A DNA stretch of 43,817 nt, taken from Gracilibacter sp. Lineage in GTDB: Bacteria; Bacillota; Desulfitobacteriia; Desulfitobacteriales; Syntrophobotulaceae. The DNA lies in contig JAGXFZ010000017.1 of NCBI GenBank assembly GCA_024637055.1, positions 1 to 43,817 on the forward strand, in the 5' to 3' direction. Under the pieces are notes generated by a model. It was not told the origin of the DNA. It was given only the letters and a program-made list of their open reading frames with translations, and did not search any database. The position numbers and the translations under genes are program-made. Positions 1 through 9,760 of the stretch are shown here, one piece after another. The first letter of the stretch is position 1, and each line of letters opens with the position of its first letter.

Positions 1-1625
1 ACCGGCTGACTCATAACTGTGAAATCTTCAATATGACTGGCGAAAGTTATAGACTTAAACATAGAAATACAATTCTTAAAGGTTAGAAAAACAGGTAAAA
101 TTATTTGCCAAAATTCAGCCAAAAGTACTTGCCGTTTACAAATATTACCGAAAGGTGATAATTTACCCATCCAATCGGGGAATTGAAGTAATCCTCCAAG
201 GTAAACAACAAAAAATGAGTAACCTAAATAAAGCCAGATTAAGCTCGTTGTTTGCGGTATAAAGCCAATCAACAACACGGCGAAACCAGTCATTACCCAA
301 ATTGCTGGTAAATAAACCATAGCAGCCTTAAAGAGTGCACTAAAGGCAATAGGGGCATCCATTGTAGCTGTTCCGGCAGACCACAGACCAATTACCGACA
401 GTAACAGCATGAAAACTCCAACAACTAGGGAGATAAACAAATAACCACTCATTAAACGATTACGAGATACAGCTCGCGCTAATAAGTGTTCCGTACGATT
501 GTTTTTTTCTTCTCCTTTAAGCTTTAAAATCCTTATCAGAGGTGGGATGGTACAAATCATAGCAATGATAGACATCAGCATAGTTAAAAATTGTTCTGTT
601 AACGTAAATCCTGCGTTTGCTGGTAATAGATTTCTCATCATTTCATTGCCTTCAATAAAGGATTCTAAATCCCCTAACACAGATCCATAAGATATGCCCA
701 GAATAAGTACCCCAACCGCCCAAGCAATAATACTTGTCCCCTGCAATGTTAAGGCAAGACCAAACGGACTTTGCAATAAGGCTGAAGCATATTTTCTACC
801 TGGTTTTGCTGGTAAAAATCCAGCTCCCAAATCACGAATTGCATTTAAATAAAGGGCAAATATCACTATAATAAGGGCCACACCTACTGTTAGTAAAATT
901 GGCCACCAGTAATTATTTACATACACCTCAGACCCTAAAATCCAACCAAGTGGTGAAAACCAGGATAGAGTTTCGCTGCTGACATCACCGACTGCTCGGA
1001 TAAGATAGGAAAGCCCTAATACCATAAAAGAAAAGCCAATGGTGCCTCTTGAATTTTCTGAAAGCTGCGCAAATAAGGCTGTAATTGCTGTAAAAAAAAT
1101 TCCTGTTGCACCTAAGGCAGCTCCATATAACAGCGAACCGTTCAAATCTATGCTCTCAATACCGAGCGCATATAAACCAAAACTTACCATCAATGCCAAG
1201 ACTATATTGGCTCCAAACAAAACAAAGGTGGTGGCACATAGATTTGATAAACGCCCAGCGGGGAGCGAACGAATCATTTCAGTACGACCGTCTTCTTCAT
1301 CGTTACGGGTATGACGCGTAACAAGTAGAATACTCATAATAGCCACAGCTATAGCGGTGAAAAGCAACATTTGATGAGACATCATCGCTCCAGCCGTATA
1401 GTTATCTAATCCATATCCAGGACCTACCATTGCTGTCATAGCAGGATTGCGCATGGTTTCAGCAATGGCTTGTCTGTCTAGCTCAGTCGTATATAAACTG
1501 GATAAGGCTGGAGCAGTTATAATTGTAATAAAAGTTATAGAGACTAACCAGATTGGAAGGCGAATACGATCTCGGCGTAAAATAAAACGAGCAAGTATTC
1601 CCGTATGATAGTACTGATTGTACAT
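1..1625 (-). CDS. ABC-2 type exporter permease, polyketide/tetronasin exporter type (C-terminus cut by window)
   Basis: An open frame of about 541 codons runs leftward from an ATG at 1625 and leaves the window without a stop. The translation starts MYNQYYHTGILARFILRR and holds many hydrophobic membrane segments, in two blocks separated by a charged stretch. The size and the repeated-block layout match the large permeases annotated as 'exporter of polyketide antibiotics'. The start overlaps the stop of the upstream ATPase gene, so the two are translationally coupled and should form one exporter. The substrate cannot be read from sequence. I infer efflux of a drug-like or amphipathic compound. 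The end of the protein lies outside the window. Confidence 0.82.
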   Translation of the reverse strand, partial: MYNQYYHTGILARFILRRDRIRLPIWLVSITFITIITAPALSSLYTTELDRQAIAETMRNPAMTAMVGPGYGLDNYTAGAMMSHQMLLFTAIAVAIMSILLVTRHTRNDEEDGRTEMIRSLPAGRLSNLCATTFVLFGANIVLALMVSFGLYALGIESIDLNGSLLYGAALGATGIFFTAITALFAQLSENSRGTIGFSFMVLGLSYLIRAVGDVSSETLSWFSPLGWILGSEVYVNNYWWPILLTVGVALIIVIFALYLNAIRDLGAGFLPAKPGRKYASALLQSPFGLALTLQGTSIIAWAVGVLILGISYGSVLGDLESFIEGNEMMRNLLPANAGFTLTEQFLTMLMSIIAMICTIPPLIRILKLKGEEKNNRTEHLLARAVSRNRLMSGYLFISLVVGVFMLLLSVIGLWSAGTATMDAPIAFSALFKAAMVYLPAIWVMTGFAVLLIGFIPQTTSLIWLYLGYSFFVVYLGGLLQFPDWMGKLSPFGNICKRQVLLAEFWQIILPVFLTFKNCISMFKSITFASHIEDFTVMSQP

Positions 1626-2542
1626 TATGATGCACCTCCACCCCCTATACTTGGAGTTTCTTCGACTACTTCATAATGACGCAAAAATAAATCTTCTAAA
1701 TTTGGTGGCGAACTTTCTAATTTTATAACATCAAATTGACTCACATATTTAATAACATTACTTAATTCTTCTCCATCTACTTGGAAGAAAAAGCCTTGGT
1801 CCTGCTTTTCAATATCATAAACACCTTTTACTCGATTTAGGGCTGTAATTGGTTGTTTTGTCTCAATAAGTAAACTTATTCTTGTTAAATGACGCAACTC
1901 GCTTAAAGTACCCGTCTCAATAATTTTACCTTGACGGATGATACCGATTTTGTCACATAGCTTCTCCACTTCAGATAAGATATGACTGGAAAGCAGGACA
2001 CTTTTTCCTGAGATTTTGGCATCCATTATACATTCTTGGAAAACTCTTTCCATCAGCGGATCAAGTCCTGATGTCGGTTCATCTAAAATATAAAGATCTG
2101 CATCCGATGAAAAAGCAGCCACCAAGGCCACCTTTTGTCGATTACCTTTGGAATAGGTTTTGCATTTTTTTGTTGGGTCCAGATCGAACTTCTGAATAAG
2201 CTCTTCTCGACGGCTTTTATTATTGGAACCACGCAGCCTTACAAATAAATCGATAACTTCACCACCAGTGAGATTACTCCATAAGTTTACATCACCAGGC
2301 ACATAGGCAATTCGCTTATGAATCTCAACGGCATGATTCCAAACATCTTTACCGAAAACTTTCGCTTCACCCTCACTTGCTTTTAGGATACCAAGTAAAA
2401 CACGGATTGTGGTAGATTTACCAGACCCGTTGGGGCCAATAAAGCCATAAACTTCACCTTTATTAACTTCAATGTTAACTCTATCTAAAGCAGTAAATTT
2501 GCCAAACCTTTTGATTAAATCACTTGTTTTTAGAACTGTCAT
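1625..2542 (-). CDS. ABC-2 exporter ATP-binding protein
   Basis: This 305-residue single-domain ATPase powers the permease encoded directly downstream. Walker A is GPNGSGKST at residues 36-44, an ABC signature variant YSKGNRQK lies near residue 129, and Walker B is LYILDEPTSGLD near residue 150, followed by the switch histidine in LLSSHIL. About 75 residues beyond the nucleotide-binding core form the CcmA-type C-terminal extension usual in ABC-2 exporters. The protein ends in a glycine-rich tail (GGGGAS). The ATG start has a GAGGTAA-like ribosome site just upstream. The stop codon shares a base with the permease start. The substrate is unknown; many homologues of this pair confer drug resistance. 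Confidence 0.9.
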   Translation of the reverse strand: MTVLKTSDLIKRFGKFTALDRVNIEVNKGEVYGFIGPNGSGKSTTIRVLLGILKASEGEAKVFGKDVWNHAVEIHKRIAYVPGDVNLWSNLTGGEVIDLFVRLRGSNNKSRREELIQKFDLDPTKKCKTYSKGNRQKVALVAAFSSDADLYILDEPTSGLDPLMERVFQECIMDAKISGKSVLLSSHILSEVEKLCDKIGIIRQGKIIETGTLSELRHLTRISLLIETKQPITALNRVKGVYDIEKQDQGFFFQVDGEELSNVIKYVSQFDVIKLESSPPNLEDLFLRHYEVVEETPSIGGGGAS

Positions 2543-2654
2543 CTTATTACCTCCTCATATAAAGTAGTATTGTTTTTAATGTTGCAAGATATTCAGAAGA
2601 GAAGGTCAGACAGAGGCAGACGGATGGACAGGGACTTGTCTGGAAAAAAATATA

Positions 2655-2697
2655 AAGGAGCTAGCCGAGCGTTAATTCGCCTGGCTAGCTCCTTTTT
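2655..2697 (-). terminator. Intrinsic terminator after the amidase-domain lipoprotein gene
   Basis: A perfect 12-bp stem, AAGGAGCTAGCC (2655-2666) with GGCTAGCTCCTT (2683-2694), is followed on the minus strand by TTTATATTTTTTT. It sits directly after the stop of the 2711-3910 gene. A shorter T run on the plus side could let it act in both directions. Confidence 0.85.
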
Positions 2698-2710
2698 AGC
2701 ATTTAAGCAA

Positions 2711-3910
2711 TTACCGGGGATTAAAGAACCTGGCATCCACATTAACTAGGTCGGAATAATATACAAAGCAATCAGGGGAATTCTGCGCCAAGAGTTGGGT
2801 AGAACTGTCAACAAGAATTAGGCTGTGGTTAAAGTTTTCATCGTTTCTACCCGTTTTTCCGGTACGTACCTGAAGAATACCTCCAAGTTCAAGCTGTGAA
2901 ATTGAATCAACTACTTCACCGTTAATCCCCTGTCCCTGAGATGAGGTAGCATAATCCCAGAAGTATTCTACATTTTCCCAGGCGGGAGAGCCGCCGCCTT
3001 CTCCTGCGTACCACTGGGATGTCATATTTTCCCGTTGTATCCCAGTCTGTTCACCGGTTCCTAAACCGTAAAGAACCGATTGAGAGATGAAGTTTGCACA
3101 GTTACCTAACCAGTCTTCAATGCTATAATAGGCAGGATTACGCGATTCTGTAAAGGTCTTCGCATATTCAGCCGCTCGGGCACCATCGTAAGAACCATTA
3201 GCTAATGGAGTTGCTTTAGGAGAAGAAGCACTTGCAGAAAAGCCACGAAATTCTTCTTGCAGATCTGTCAACATTTCCTCCTTAGTAAGCAAAACAAGGT
3301 TATTGTTTTGGTGGAATCTACGTGTCGCACCTGGAAAATAATGAAACGTAATTTTCCATACACCATTAGTCTCTCTGAGACGCATTGTATGCTGGGAATT
3401 TACAGCCATAAATGGAGAATAACCTCGCCCTTTTTCTCCAGTAATAGTAAAATGCACAATTACCTCATCTTCATTAACAAGGCCTCTCCTACTCCAGAAA
3501 TCCATTCGCTGATCCCTAGGTTCCTTATCGTAAGTTATGGTATAAGGATACTTTGTTGTTTCAACATAACTGAGTTGGTGCTGTTTAATTAATGCCCTAC
3601 GTTGAATTAGGGTTTCCAGCCATACTAGCGAATTACGAAGCCGCGCTTGATCCATATCTAATAGATAACTAATGTCTATGTATTGCAGACCAGTATAAGC
3701 CATGTACTGTTGTTCGAAAAATTGCTCAATGGTTTCCTCCATTGTTAACGGGTGAGCGGGTGTATATACGACAGTTTCTCCTATGGCTGGACTTCCTTGA
3801 AAAGGAGGTTTAGGGGACTCATCGGAAGGTGTACGGTTTACGCTATCAGCAGAACAAGCTGATAAGAGAAGTGTTATGCTTAATAACAATATAAATAAAA
3901 ATCTTTTCAT
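2711..3910 (-). CDS. Lipoprotein with C-terminal putative amidase domain (Amidase_6 type)
   Basis: This 399-residue exported lipoprotein has a hydrophobic signal ending in a lipobox (LLSAC, lipidated Cys19). Residues about 60-225 hold a helical region and an NTF2-like-looking segment. The C-terminal part, from about residue 240, carries YDGARAAEYAKTF, then NCANFISQ with a candidate catalytic cysteine, and NHSLIL with a candidate catalytic histidine. That pattern is typical of the Amidase_6 (PF12671) domain of Firmicutes, a papain-like fold thought to act on cell-wall peptides. The start has a good AAAGGGGA ribosome site. It is monocistronic, with a strong terminator. The family is a confident call; the cell-wall substrate is inference. 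Confidence 0.8.
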   Translation of the reverse strand: MKRFLFILLLSITLLLSACSADSVNRTPSDESPKPPFQGSPAIGETVVYTPAHPLTMEETIEQFFEQQYMAYTGLQYIDISYLLDMDQARLRNSLVWLETLIQRRALIKQHQLSYVETTKYPYTITYDKEPRDQRMDFWSRRGLVNEDEVIVHFTITGEKGRGYSPFMAVNSQHTMRLRETNGVWKITFHYFPGATRRFHQNNNLVLLTKEEMLTDLQEEFRGFSASASSPKATPLANGSYDGARAAEYAKTFTESRNPAYYSIEDWLGNCANFISQSVLYGLGTGEQTGIQRENMTSQWYAGEGGGSPAWENVEYFWDYATSSQGQGINGEVVDSISQLELGGILQVRTGKTGRNDENFNHSLILVDSSTQLLAQNSPDCFVYYSDLVNVDARFFNPR

Positions 3911-4126
3911 AACGAGTCCCCTTTATTATTTAATATAGTCAATTGATTTTACCACGTCTCGTTATTATTATGTTAATCCAAAAAAAAGTTATCCTGAAAA
4001 ACTAACTAGGTAAACGAGAAAATGTAATTGCAGTAGAGATTATTATAGAATTTGCTATACATAAAGGATATAATGTAAAAATTAGTAGCTATTTAACAGA
4101 TAATAAAGAATATTGGAGGATAAAAA

Positions 4127-4770
4127 GTGAGTATAAGAATAGTAACGGATAGTGGTTCAGACCTATTAAAAGAAACTGCAGAAAAGTATAATATTGAGAT
4201 AGTACCTTTAAAAATACAGTTTGGTGAAGATGTTTTTGTAGATGGAATAGATATAGATAATGAATTGTTTTACAAAAAAATGGCTGAATCTAAAAAAATA
4301 CCAATCACAGCTCTTCCGTCTCCCCATGATTTCATGAATGCGTTTAAAAAGATAGGACCGGAAAATGAAATAATTTGTATAACAATTTCCTCGGTAACTA
4401 GTGGGACTAATCAAAGTGCACATCTGGCTAAAGAAATGCTGCCTGAATATAAAATCGAAATAATTGATTCTCTACATATAAGTATGTCGACAGGAATGTT
4501 AGCGTTGAATGCTAGCAAAATGGCTCAAGAAGGCATAAGCATGGAAGAAAAAAGCAACTTAAAGGTGTTTTGGAATTAATTGAAATGGCTGGTAAGGATT
4601 TAGTGAAACTTCCGCTCTATATCTTACATGCAATGGCTCCGGAAAATGAATTGGATTTTTTACAAGCAGAAATAAATAAAAGATTTAACCCAAGAGAAAT
4701 AATAATCTATCCCCTAGGTCCTATTATGGGATCTCATGGAGGTTTCCGAGCAATAGGGATAGCTTTTTAA
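4127..4770 (+). pseudogene. DegV family fatty-acid-binding protein, internal deletion plus frameshift
   Basis: The GTG start at 4127 follows GGAGGA. The first ORF encodes a good DegV N-terminal domain (IRIVTDSGSDL, then TALPSPHDF and ITISSVTSGT), about 141 real residues. It then leaves frame near 4560. A second frame up to 4770 encodes the DegV C-terminus, including a variant of the GP-x-x-GSH-G end motif (GPIMGSHGG). Intact DegV proteins are about 280 residues; here about 70 central residues, including the expected LEYLKKGGRI region, are absent. One deletion that also shifted the frame explains both observations. No functional product is expected. Confidence 0.8.
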
Positions 4771-4816
4771 CAATCACTTAACATCAATTAGTATCGAGTA
4801 ACATATAAAGAAATTA

Positions 4817-4853
4817 AAACCCAGAGTGTTCATTTCAATACTCTGGGTTTCTC
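4817..4853 (+). terminator. Intrinsic terminator after the DegV pseudogene
   Basis: An 11-bp perfect stem, AAACCCAGAGT (4817-4827) with ACTCTGGGTTT (4840-4850), is followed by TCTCC. The T run is short. The remaining 4854-5067 shows no convincing gene, only AT-rich spacer with the upstream region of the ABC exporter operon. Confidence 0.7.
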
Positions 4854-5067
4854 CTAAACAAATATAGACAAAGCAGGCACCAAATAACTAAAGCTATGTG
4901 TTACGGAGAGGACTCTATGACAGACAGCTTATGACATCTTAAATAATTAATAATACATTTTTTATAAAGAAGAAGGTACAATAGAAATAATTCACAGTGA
5001 TTAGTTATCTAACAAGCTTATATGTTAAAATACTTAGTTACAAAAATATTCAAGGAGACCGTAAAAA

Positions 5068-7167
5068 GTGCTAAAGCTGATAAAATACTTAAAACCATTT
5101 GCGGTGACTATTATAGCAATTATCATGCTGCTTTGTGTCCAGGCATTAAGTGACCTTTCGCTTCCCGATTATATGTCTAACATTGTAAATGTAGGTATTC
5201 AACAAGGCGGAATAGAGAATGCCGTTCCAAAAGTAATACGTCAAAGTGAGTTAGATAAGATGAAAGCTCTTATGAGCGACGCAGAGCAAGCAAAAGTATC
5301 AGAAAGCTATGTTTTGCTGGAAAAGAGTAGCTTATCTAAAGACGACTATGACGAATACGTGAAGGAGTATCCTAAGCTCGTAGAGGAATCAATATATAGG
5401 TTGAATGTCAAAGCTAAAGAGAAGATAGAAGAGCTGAATATAATTATGGGTAAGTCTATTCTTCTTGCCGAATCAGGAATTGAAAAAAGTCAAATGCCTG
5501 ATTCGATGGTTACACAAGCAGCAGTTTCGTACATTCATCAAGAATACGAGATCCTCGGGCTGGATACCAATAAAACACAAAGAAACTACATCCTTTATAC
5601 AGGCGTCGTCATGCTGCTTATCGCCTTATTAAGTATGGCGGCCACCGTAATTGTAGCCTATCTTGGAGCCAAAGTTGCGGCATCTCTTTCCAAAAATCTG
5701 CGTAGAAATGTGTTTAGAAAGGTAGCCGATTTTTCCAACTCGGAGTTTGATAAGTTTTCGACTGCAACCTTGATTACTAGAAGTACAAATGATGTTCAAC
5801 AGATACAAATGCTGATGGTAATGCTTTTAAGAATTGTCTTTTATGCTCCGATTTTAGGGATAGGAGCCATCTTCAAAGTCTTAAATAGTGACTCCTCTAT
5901 GGGGTGGATTATTGCAGTTGCTGTTTTCGCCATTTTAGCATTAGTTGTCATTCTCTTTAGTGTAGCAATTCCAAAATTCAAGATAGTGCAAAAGCTAATC
6001 GATAAATTGAATCTAGTGACAAGGGAAATACTCACCGGATCTTTAGTCATCCGTGCATTTAATACCCAAAAACATGAAGAAAAGAAATTTGAAGCTGCCA
6101 ATAAAGATCTGACAAGAACAAACCTGTTTATCAACAGAATCATGGCCTTGATGATGCCGGCGATGATGCTGATTATGAATGGGATTACACTCTTAATCGT
6201 TTGGGTCGGTTCACATCAAGTTGATCAAGGCGTGATGCAGGTCGGTAACATGATGGCCTTCATCCAATATGCAATGCAGATTATCATGGCGTTTTTGATG
6301 ATTTCCATGGTTTCCATTATGCTTCCACGAGCAACTGTTTCAGCAGAACGCATAGGGGAGATTCTGGATGCTGATATTTCGGTGAAAGATGATCTGGATT
6401 TACAACATCTAAGTTCCAATTATAAAGGCTATCTTGAGTTTGAAAATGTATATTTTAGATACCCAGGAGCGGAAGAAGATGTTCTTAAAAATATAAATTT
6501 TATTGTCAGACCTGGACAAACAACAGCCTTCATTGGTAGTACTGGAAGCGGAAAGACAACCATCATCAACTTGATTCCGCGATTTTATGATGTAACGGGC
6601 GGGAAAATTTTGATTAATGGTACGGATATACGAAAGGTATCTCAGCATGACCTTAGAGAACAAATCGGATATGTCCCTCAAAAAGCTGTTCTTTTCTCGG
6701 GAACCATTGAAAGTAATTTGAAATACGGTGTTGAAAAGGCAACTGAAGACGAATTGGTAAGGGCGTCAGAGATATCCCAGGCTATGGATTTTATCAGTGA
6801 AAAAAAGGAAGGCTTTGCAACAAATATTTCTCAGGGAGGAACTAATGTTTCGGGCGGACAGAAACAGCGTCTATCAATAGCTCGGGCACTTACTAAGAAA
6901 CCGCAGATATATCTATTTGATGACAGTTTTTCTGCACTTGACTTCAAAACAGATGCAGCACTACGCAAGGCTTTAAAGACAGAAACTGGAGGAAGCACCA
7001 TCATAATCGTGGCCCAAAGAATAAGCACTATTATGAATTCGGATCAGATTATTGTTCTTAATGAAGGGAAAATAGTTGGTAAAGGTACACATCAAGAACT
7101 GATGAAAAACTGTGAGGTGTATCAGCAGATTGCTTTATCCCAGCTCTCCAAGGAGGAACTCGCCTAA
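5068..7167 (+). CDS. Heterodimeric ABC exporter, subunit with degenerate ATP site
   Basis: This 699-residue half-transporter has an N-terminal membrane domain and a C-terminal ATPase. After the first membrane helix it carries a long, charged, extracytoplasmic insertion (about residues 40-165), common in one subunit of Firmicutes exporter pairs. Walker A GSTGSGKTT lies near 490-498 and the signature VSGGQ near 594. Walker B reads LFDDSFSALD, with Asp where the catalytic Glu is expected, and the switch residue is Gln (VAQRIS, about 650) instead of His. These substitutions mark the non-hydrolysing site of TM287/288- and BmrCD-like heterodimers. The GTG start follows AAGGAGACC. The gene overlaps its partner by one base. 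Multidrug or lipid export is inferred. Confidence 0.92.
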   Translation: MLKLIKYLKPFAVTIIAIIMLLCVQALSDLSLPDYMSNIVNVGIQQGGIENAVPKVIRQSELDKMKALMSDAEQAKVSESYVLLEKSSLSKDDYDEYVKEYPKLVEESIYRLNVKAKEKIEELNIIMGKSILLAESGIEKSQMPDSMVTQAAVSYIHQEYEILGLDTNKTQRNYILYTGVVMLLIALLSMAATVIVAYLGAKVAASLSKNLRRNVFRKVADFSNSEFDKFSTATLITRSTNDVQQIQMLMVMLLRIVFYAPILGIGAIFKVLNSDSSMGWIIAVAVFAILALVVILFSVAIPKFKIVQKLIDKLNLVTREILTGSLVIRAFNTQKHEEKKFEAANKDLTRTNLFINRIMALMMPAMMLIMNGITLLIVWVGSHQVDQGVMQVGNMMAFIQYAMQIIMAFLMISMVSIMLPRATVSAERIGEILDADISVKDDLDLQHLSSNYKGYLEFENVYFRYPGAEEDVLKNINFIVRPGQTTAFIGSTGSGKTTIINLIPRFYDVTGGKILINGTDIRKVSQHDLREQIGYVPQKAVLFSGTIESNLKYGVEKATEDELVRASEISQAMDFISEKKEGFATNISQGGTNVSGGQKQRLSIARALTKKPQIYLFDDSFSALDFKTDAALRKALKTETGGSTIIIVAQRISTIMNSDQIIVLNEGKIVGKGTHQELMKNCEVYQQIALSQLSKEELA

Positions 7168-9041
7168 TGAGTAATCATCAAACTGACAATAAGCATAGCA
7201 ATACTACAAATAGGGGACCAGGAGGTGGAGGTCCGCATGGGATGGCAATCATGGAGAAGCCTAAGGATTTCAAGACAACAATTAAAAAACTAATGGATTA
7301 TATGAAGCCTTACCGTACATCAATTATTATTGTCATTCTCTTAGCCATTGGAAGCTCAATCTTCGCTATTGTAGCACCTAAAATTCTTGGTAAGGCCATA
7401 ACCAAGATTTATGAAGGACTGATAAGTAAAGTTTCAGGAGTCCCGGGGGCAGGGGTGGACTTTGGATATGTTGAAAATATTATTTTACTTTTACTTGGGT
7501 TATATGTCGTCAGCGCAGTATTTGCTTTCGTACAAGGGTTCATTATTTCAGGAGTGGCTCAAAAGGTATCCTTCAATCTAAGAAGAGATATTTCGGAAAA
7601 AATTAACCGAATCCCACTGAAGTATTTTGATACCAAAACCCATGGAGAAGTGTTGTCTAGAGTGACCAATGATATCGATACAGTTAGCCAAACCCTAAAC
7701 CAAAGCATGTCCCAGATCATTACATCAGTCATAACCCTAATCGGAGTTTTCATCATGATGCTCACTATTAGTTGGTTAATGACGCTCGCAGCTGTAATAA
7801 TGTTACCATTGTCTATAATCTTTATATCTTTGATTGTTAAAAGGTCTCAAAAATACTTTAAACAACAGCAAGCTTATTTGGGACATATCAACGGACATGT
7901 GGAAGAGATATTTAGTGGGCATATAATCATGAAGGCCTTCAACGGTGAAAAGAAAGCCATCCAAGAGTTTGATGACCTGAACGAACGGTTATACGATTCC
8001 GCATGGAAGTCTCAATTCTTCTCCGGAATGATGATGCCGATCATGTCCTTTATTGGAAATTTGGGATTTGTTATGGTCAGCATCCTAGGTGGCTGGCTAG
8101 CCATTAAGAGGGCGATTGAGGTTGGGGATATCCTCGCCTTTATTCAATATGTACGTCAATTTACACAGCCTATTGCTCAGGTAGCTCAAATATCGAATGT
8201 CATTCAATCGACCGTTGCTGCGGCCGAAAGGGTATTTGAATTCCTAGAAGAGGAGGAAGAAGTTCCCGAGACTGAGAATCCGGTCAGCACAGAGAATATA
8301 GCAGGTAAAGTATCCTTTAAGGACGTTCATTTTGGCTATAGTCAGGATAAGGTGATTATCAATAGCTTAACCGCTGATATTAAACCTGGCCAAAGAATTG
8401 CTATCGTAGGTCCGACAGGAGGAGGGAAGACGACTATCGTCAAACTTTTGATGAGATTTTACGATGTAAGTGGTGGTACCATAGCCATTGACGGAATTGA
8501 CATCAGGAAATTTAAACGAAATGAACTGAGAAGTATGTTTGGAATGGTTCTGCAAGATACCTGGTTATTTAATGGTAGCATCATAGATAATATCCGTTAT
8601 GGCCGACTTGATGCAACTGATGACGAAGTCATTGAGGCAGCCAAAGCCGCCTATGCTCACCCTTTCATTAAGACGTTACCACATGGCTATCAGATGGAAA
8701 TAAATGAGGAAGCCGACAACATATCTCAAGGACAAAAACAACTCTTAACCATTGCCCGGGCAGTTTTAGCCAATCCTAAAATACTAATCCTAGATGAAGC
8801 AACCAGCTCCGTAGATACCCGCACTGAAGTTCTCATTCAAAAAGCGATGGAGAATCTGATGAAAGATAGAACCAGCTTCATTATCGCGCATCGTTTGTCC
8901 ACTATCAGGGATGCCGATTTAATTTTAGTAATGAAAGAAGGAGACATCGTAGAACAAGGCAAGCACGAAGAATTATTAGCTGCGAAAGGTTTCTATGCTT
9001 CCCTGTATTACAGCCAATTTGAAATTGGAGATGCTTCCTAG
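7167..9041 (+). CDS. Heterodimeric ABC exporter, catalytic subunit
   Basis: This 624-residue partner of the preceding gene starts at an ATG that overlaps the upstream TAA, with AAGGAGG at 7150-7156. A hydrophilic Gly-rich start (about 25 residues) precedes six membrane segments and an ATPase domain. Walker A GPTGGGKTT lies near 415-423, Walker B LILDEATSSVD has the catalytic Glu near 543, and the switch His is in IIAHRLST. The signature is ISQGQ, a degenerate LSGGQ. The full catalytic site is therefore built from this Walker motif pair plus the VSGGQ of the partner, as in asymmetric exporters. A terminator follows. The next operon encodes an ECF sigma system, which may respond to the same stress; that link is only positional. 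Confidence 0.92.
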   Translation: MSNHQTDNKHSNTTNRGPGGGGPHGMAIMEKPKDFKTTIKKLMDYMKPYRTSIIIVILLAIGSSIFAIVAPKILGKAITKIYEGLISKVSGVPGAGVDFGYVENIILLLLGLYVVSAVFAFVQGFIISGVAQKVSFNLRRDISEKINRIPLKYFDTKTHGEVLSRVTNDIDTVSQTLNQSMSQIITSVITLIGVFIMMLTISWLMTLAAVIMLPLSIIFISLIVKRSQKYFKQQQAYLGHINGHVEEIFSGHIIMKAFNGEKKAIQEFDDLNERLYDSAWKSQFFSGMMMPIMSFIGNLGFVMVSILGGWLAIKRAIEVGDILAFIQYVRQFTQPIAQVAQISNVIQSTVAAAERVFEFLEEEEEVPETENPVSTENIAGKVSFKDVHFGYSQDKVIINSLTADIKPGQRIAIVGPTGGGKTTIVKLLMRFYDVSGGTIAIDGIDIRKFKRNELRSMFGMVLQDTWLFNGSIIDNIRYGRLDATDDEVIEAAKAAYAHPFIKTLPHGYQMEINEEADNISQGQKQLLTIARAVLANPKILILDEATSSVDTRTEVLIQKAMENLMKDRTSFIIAHRLSTIRDADLILVMKEGDIVEQGKHEELLAAKGFYASLYYSQFEIGDAS

Positions 9042-9110
9042 AGAGCTTTCGATAAGAAGACTACTTTTTTGATATTTCTATAAATGATTGAGAATCAATA
9101 TTAGCATGTA

Positions 9111-9147
9111 AGCTGTAATCCTCTATAGAATAGGATTACAGCTTTTA
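9111..9147 (+). terminator. Intrinsic terminator of the ABC exporter operon
   Basis: A 13-bp perfect stem, AAGCTGTAATCCT (9111-9123) with AGGATTACAGCTT (9133-9145), runs into TTTATTTACTATTTT. It closes the two-gene ABC exporter unit. Confidence 0.88.
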
Positions 9148-9271
9148 TTTACTATTTTATTGTTAAGCTACACTGTATAATGTAGATCGATAAAAATAAT
9201 TATCACTAAATTCATTATAGTTGTAGCGAAATACGCTTATTTGTGACTAATTTAATGAGAGGGGGCTGGAA

Positions 9272-9760
9272 GTGGATACGATAGAGAAGTTATACAGGCA
9301 ATATAAACGAGATGTCTATGGCTATCTACTGGGTCTTACCCATGACCCTACCCTCTCAGAGGATTTATTGTCCGAAACATTTCTAACCGCCATTCGTGCG
9401 TTACCTACTTTTAAGCAGAATTCTACCGTAAAAACCTGGCTCTGTGGTATTGCCAGAAATATGTGGTTACAGCACTTGCGAAAACTTAAGCCCCAGGTAG
9501 AATATAATGACCTCATAGGGCTATATATTACCCAAAGCATAGAGAAAAATTTTATCAATAAACAAACTGTAGAACGGATATATACACTCCTAGAGACCAA
9601 AGATGAACGAACGCGCAAGATTGTTGGGATGCGTGTAGAGGGGCTGTCTTATAGTGAGATTGCTGAAAGAGCCGGGGTTGCCGAAAGCTCCGCTCGCGTC
9701 ATTGACTATAGAGCTAAGAAATGGTTAAGAGCTGTATTGGAAAAGGAGGGATTACTATGA
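9272..9760 (+). CDS. ECF-type RNA polymerase sigma factor
   Basis: This 162-residue protein has only sigma regions 2 and 4, as expected for the extracytoplasmic-function group. Region 2 spans about residues 8-70 (SEDLLSETFLTAIRALPTF, then KTWLCGIARNMWLQHLRK). Region 4 holds a helix-turn-helix near 125-155 (VEGLSYSEIAERAGVAESSARVI). The GTG start at 9272 sits after GAGAGGGGG. The stop overlaps the ATG of the anti-sigma gene. Sigma factors of this type direct polymerase to stress promoters and usually activate their own operon. No certain ECF promoter could be assigned upstream. Confidence 0.9.
   Translation: MDTIEKLYRQYKRDVYGYLLGLTHDPTLSEDLLSETFLTAIRALPTFKQNSTVKTWLCGIARNMWLQHLRKLKPQVEYNDLIGLYITQSIEKNFINKQTVERIYTLLETKDERTRKIVGMRVEGLSYSEIAERAGVAESSARVIDYRAKKWLRAVLEKEGLL

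Noticed and set aside
499-1321. Plus-strand frames inside the first permease gene
   Set aside because: They are shadows of the long minus-strand permease frame, lack ribosome sites and show no family features.
9169-9186. BlaI-like operator before the ECF sigma gene (CTACACTGTATAATGTAG)
   Set aside because: The half sites TACA and TGTA have one base between them, not two, and the wider repeat has the wrong spacing.
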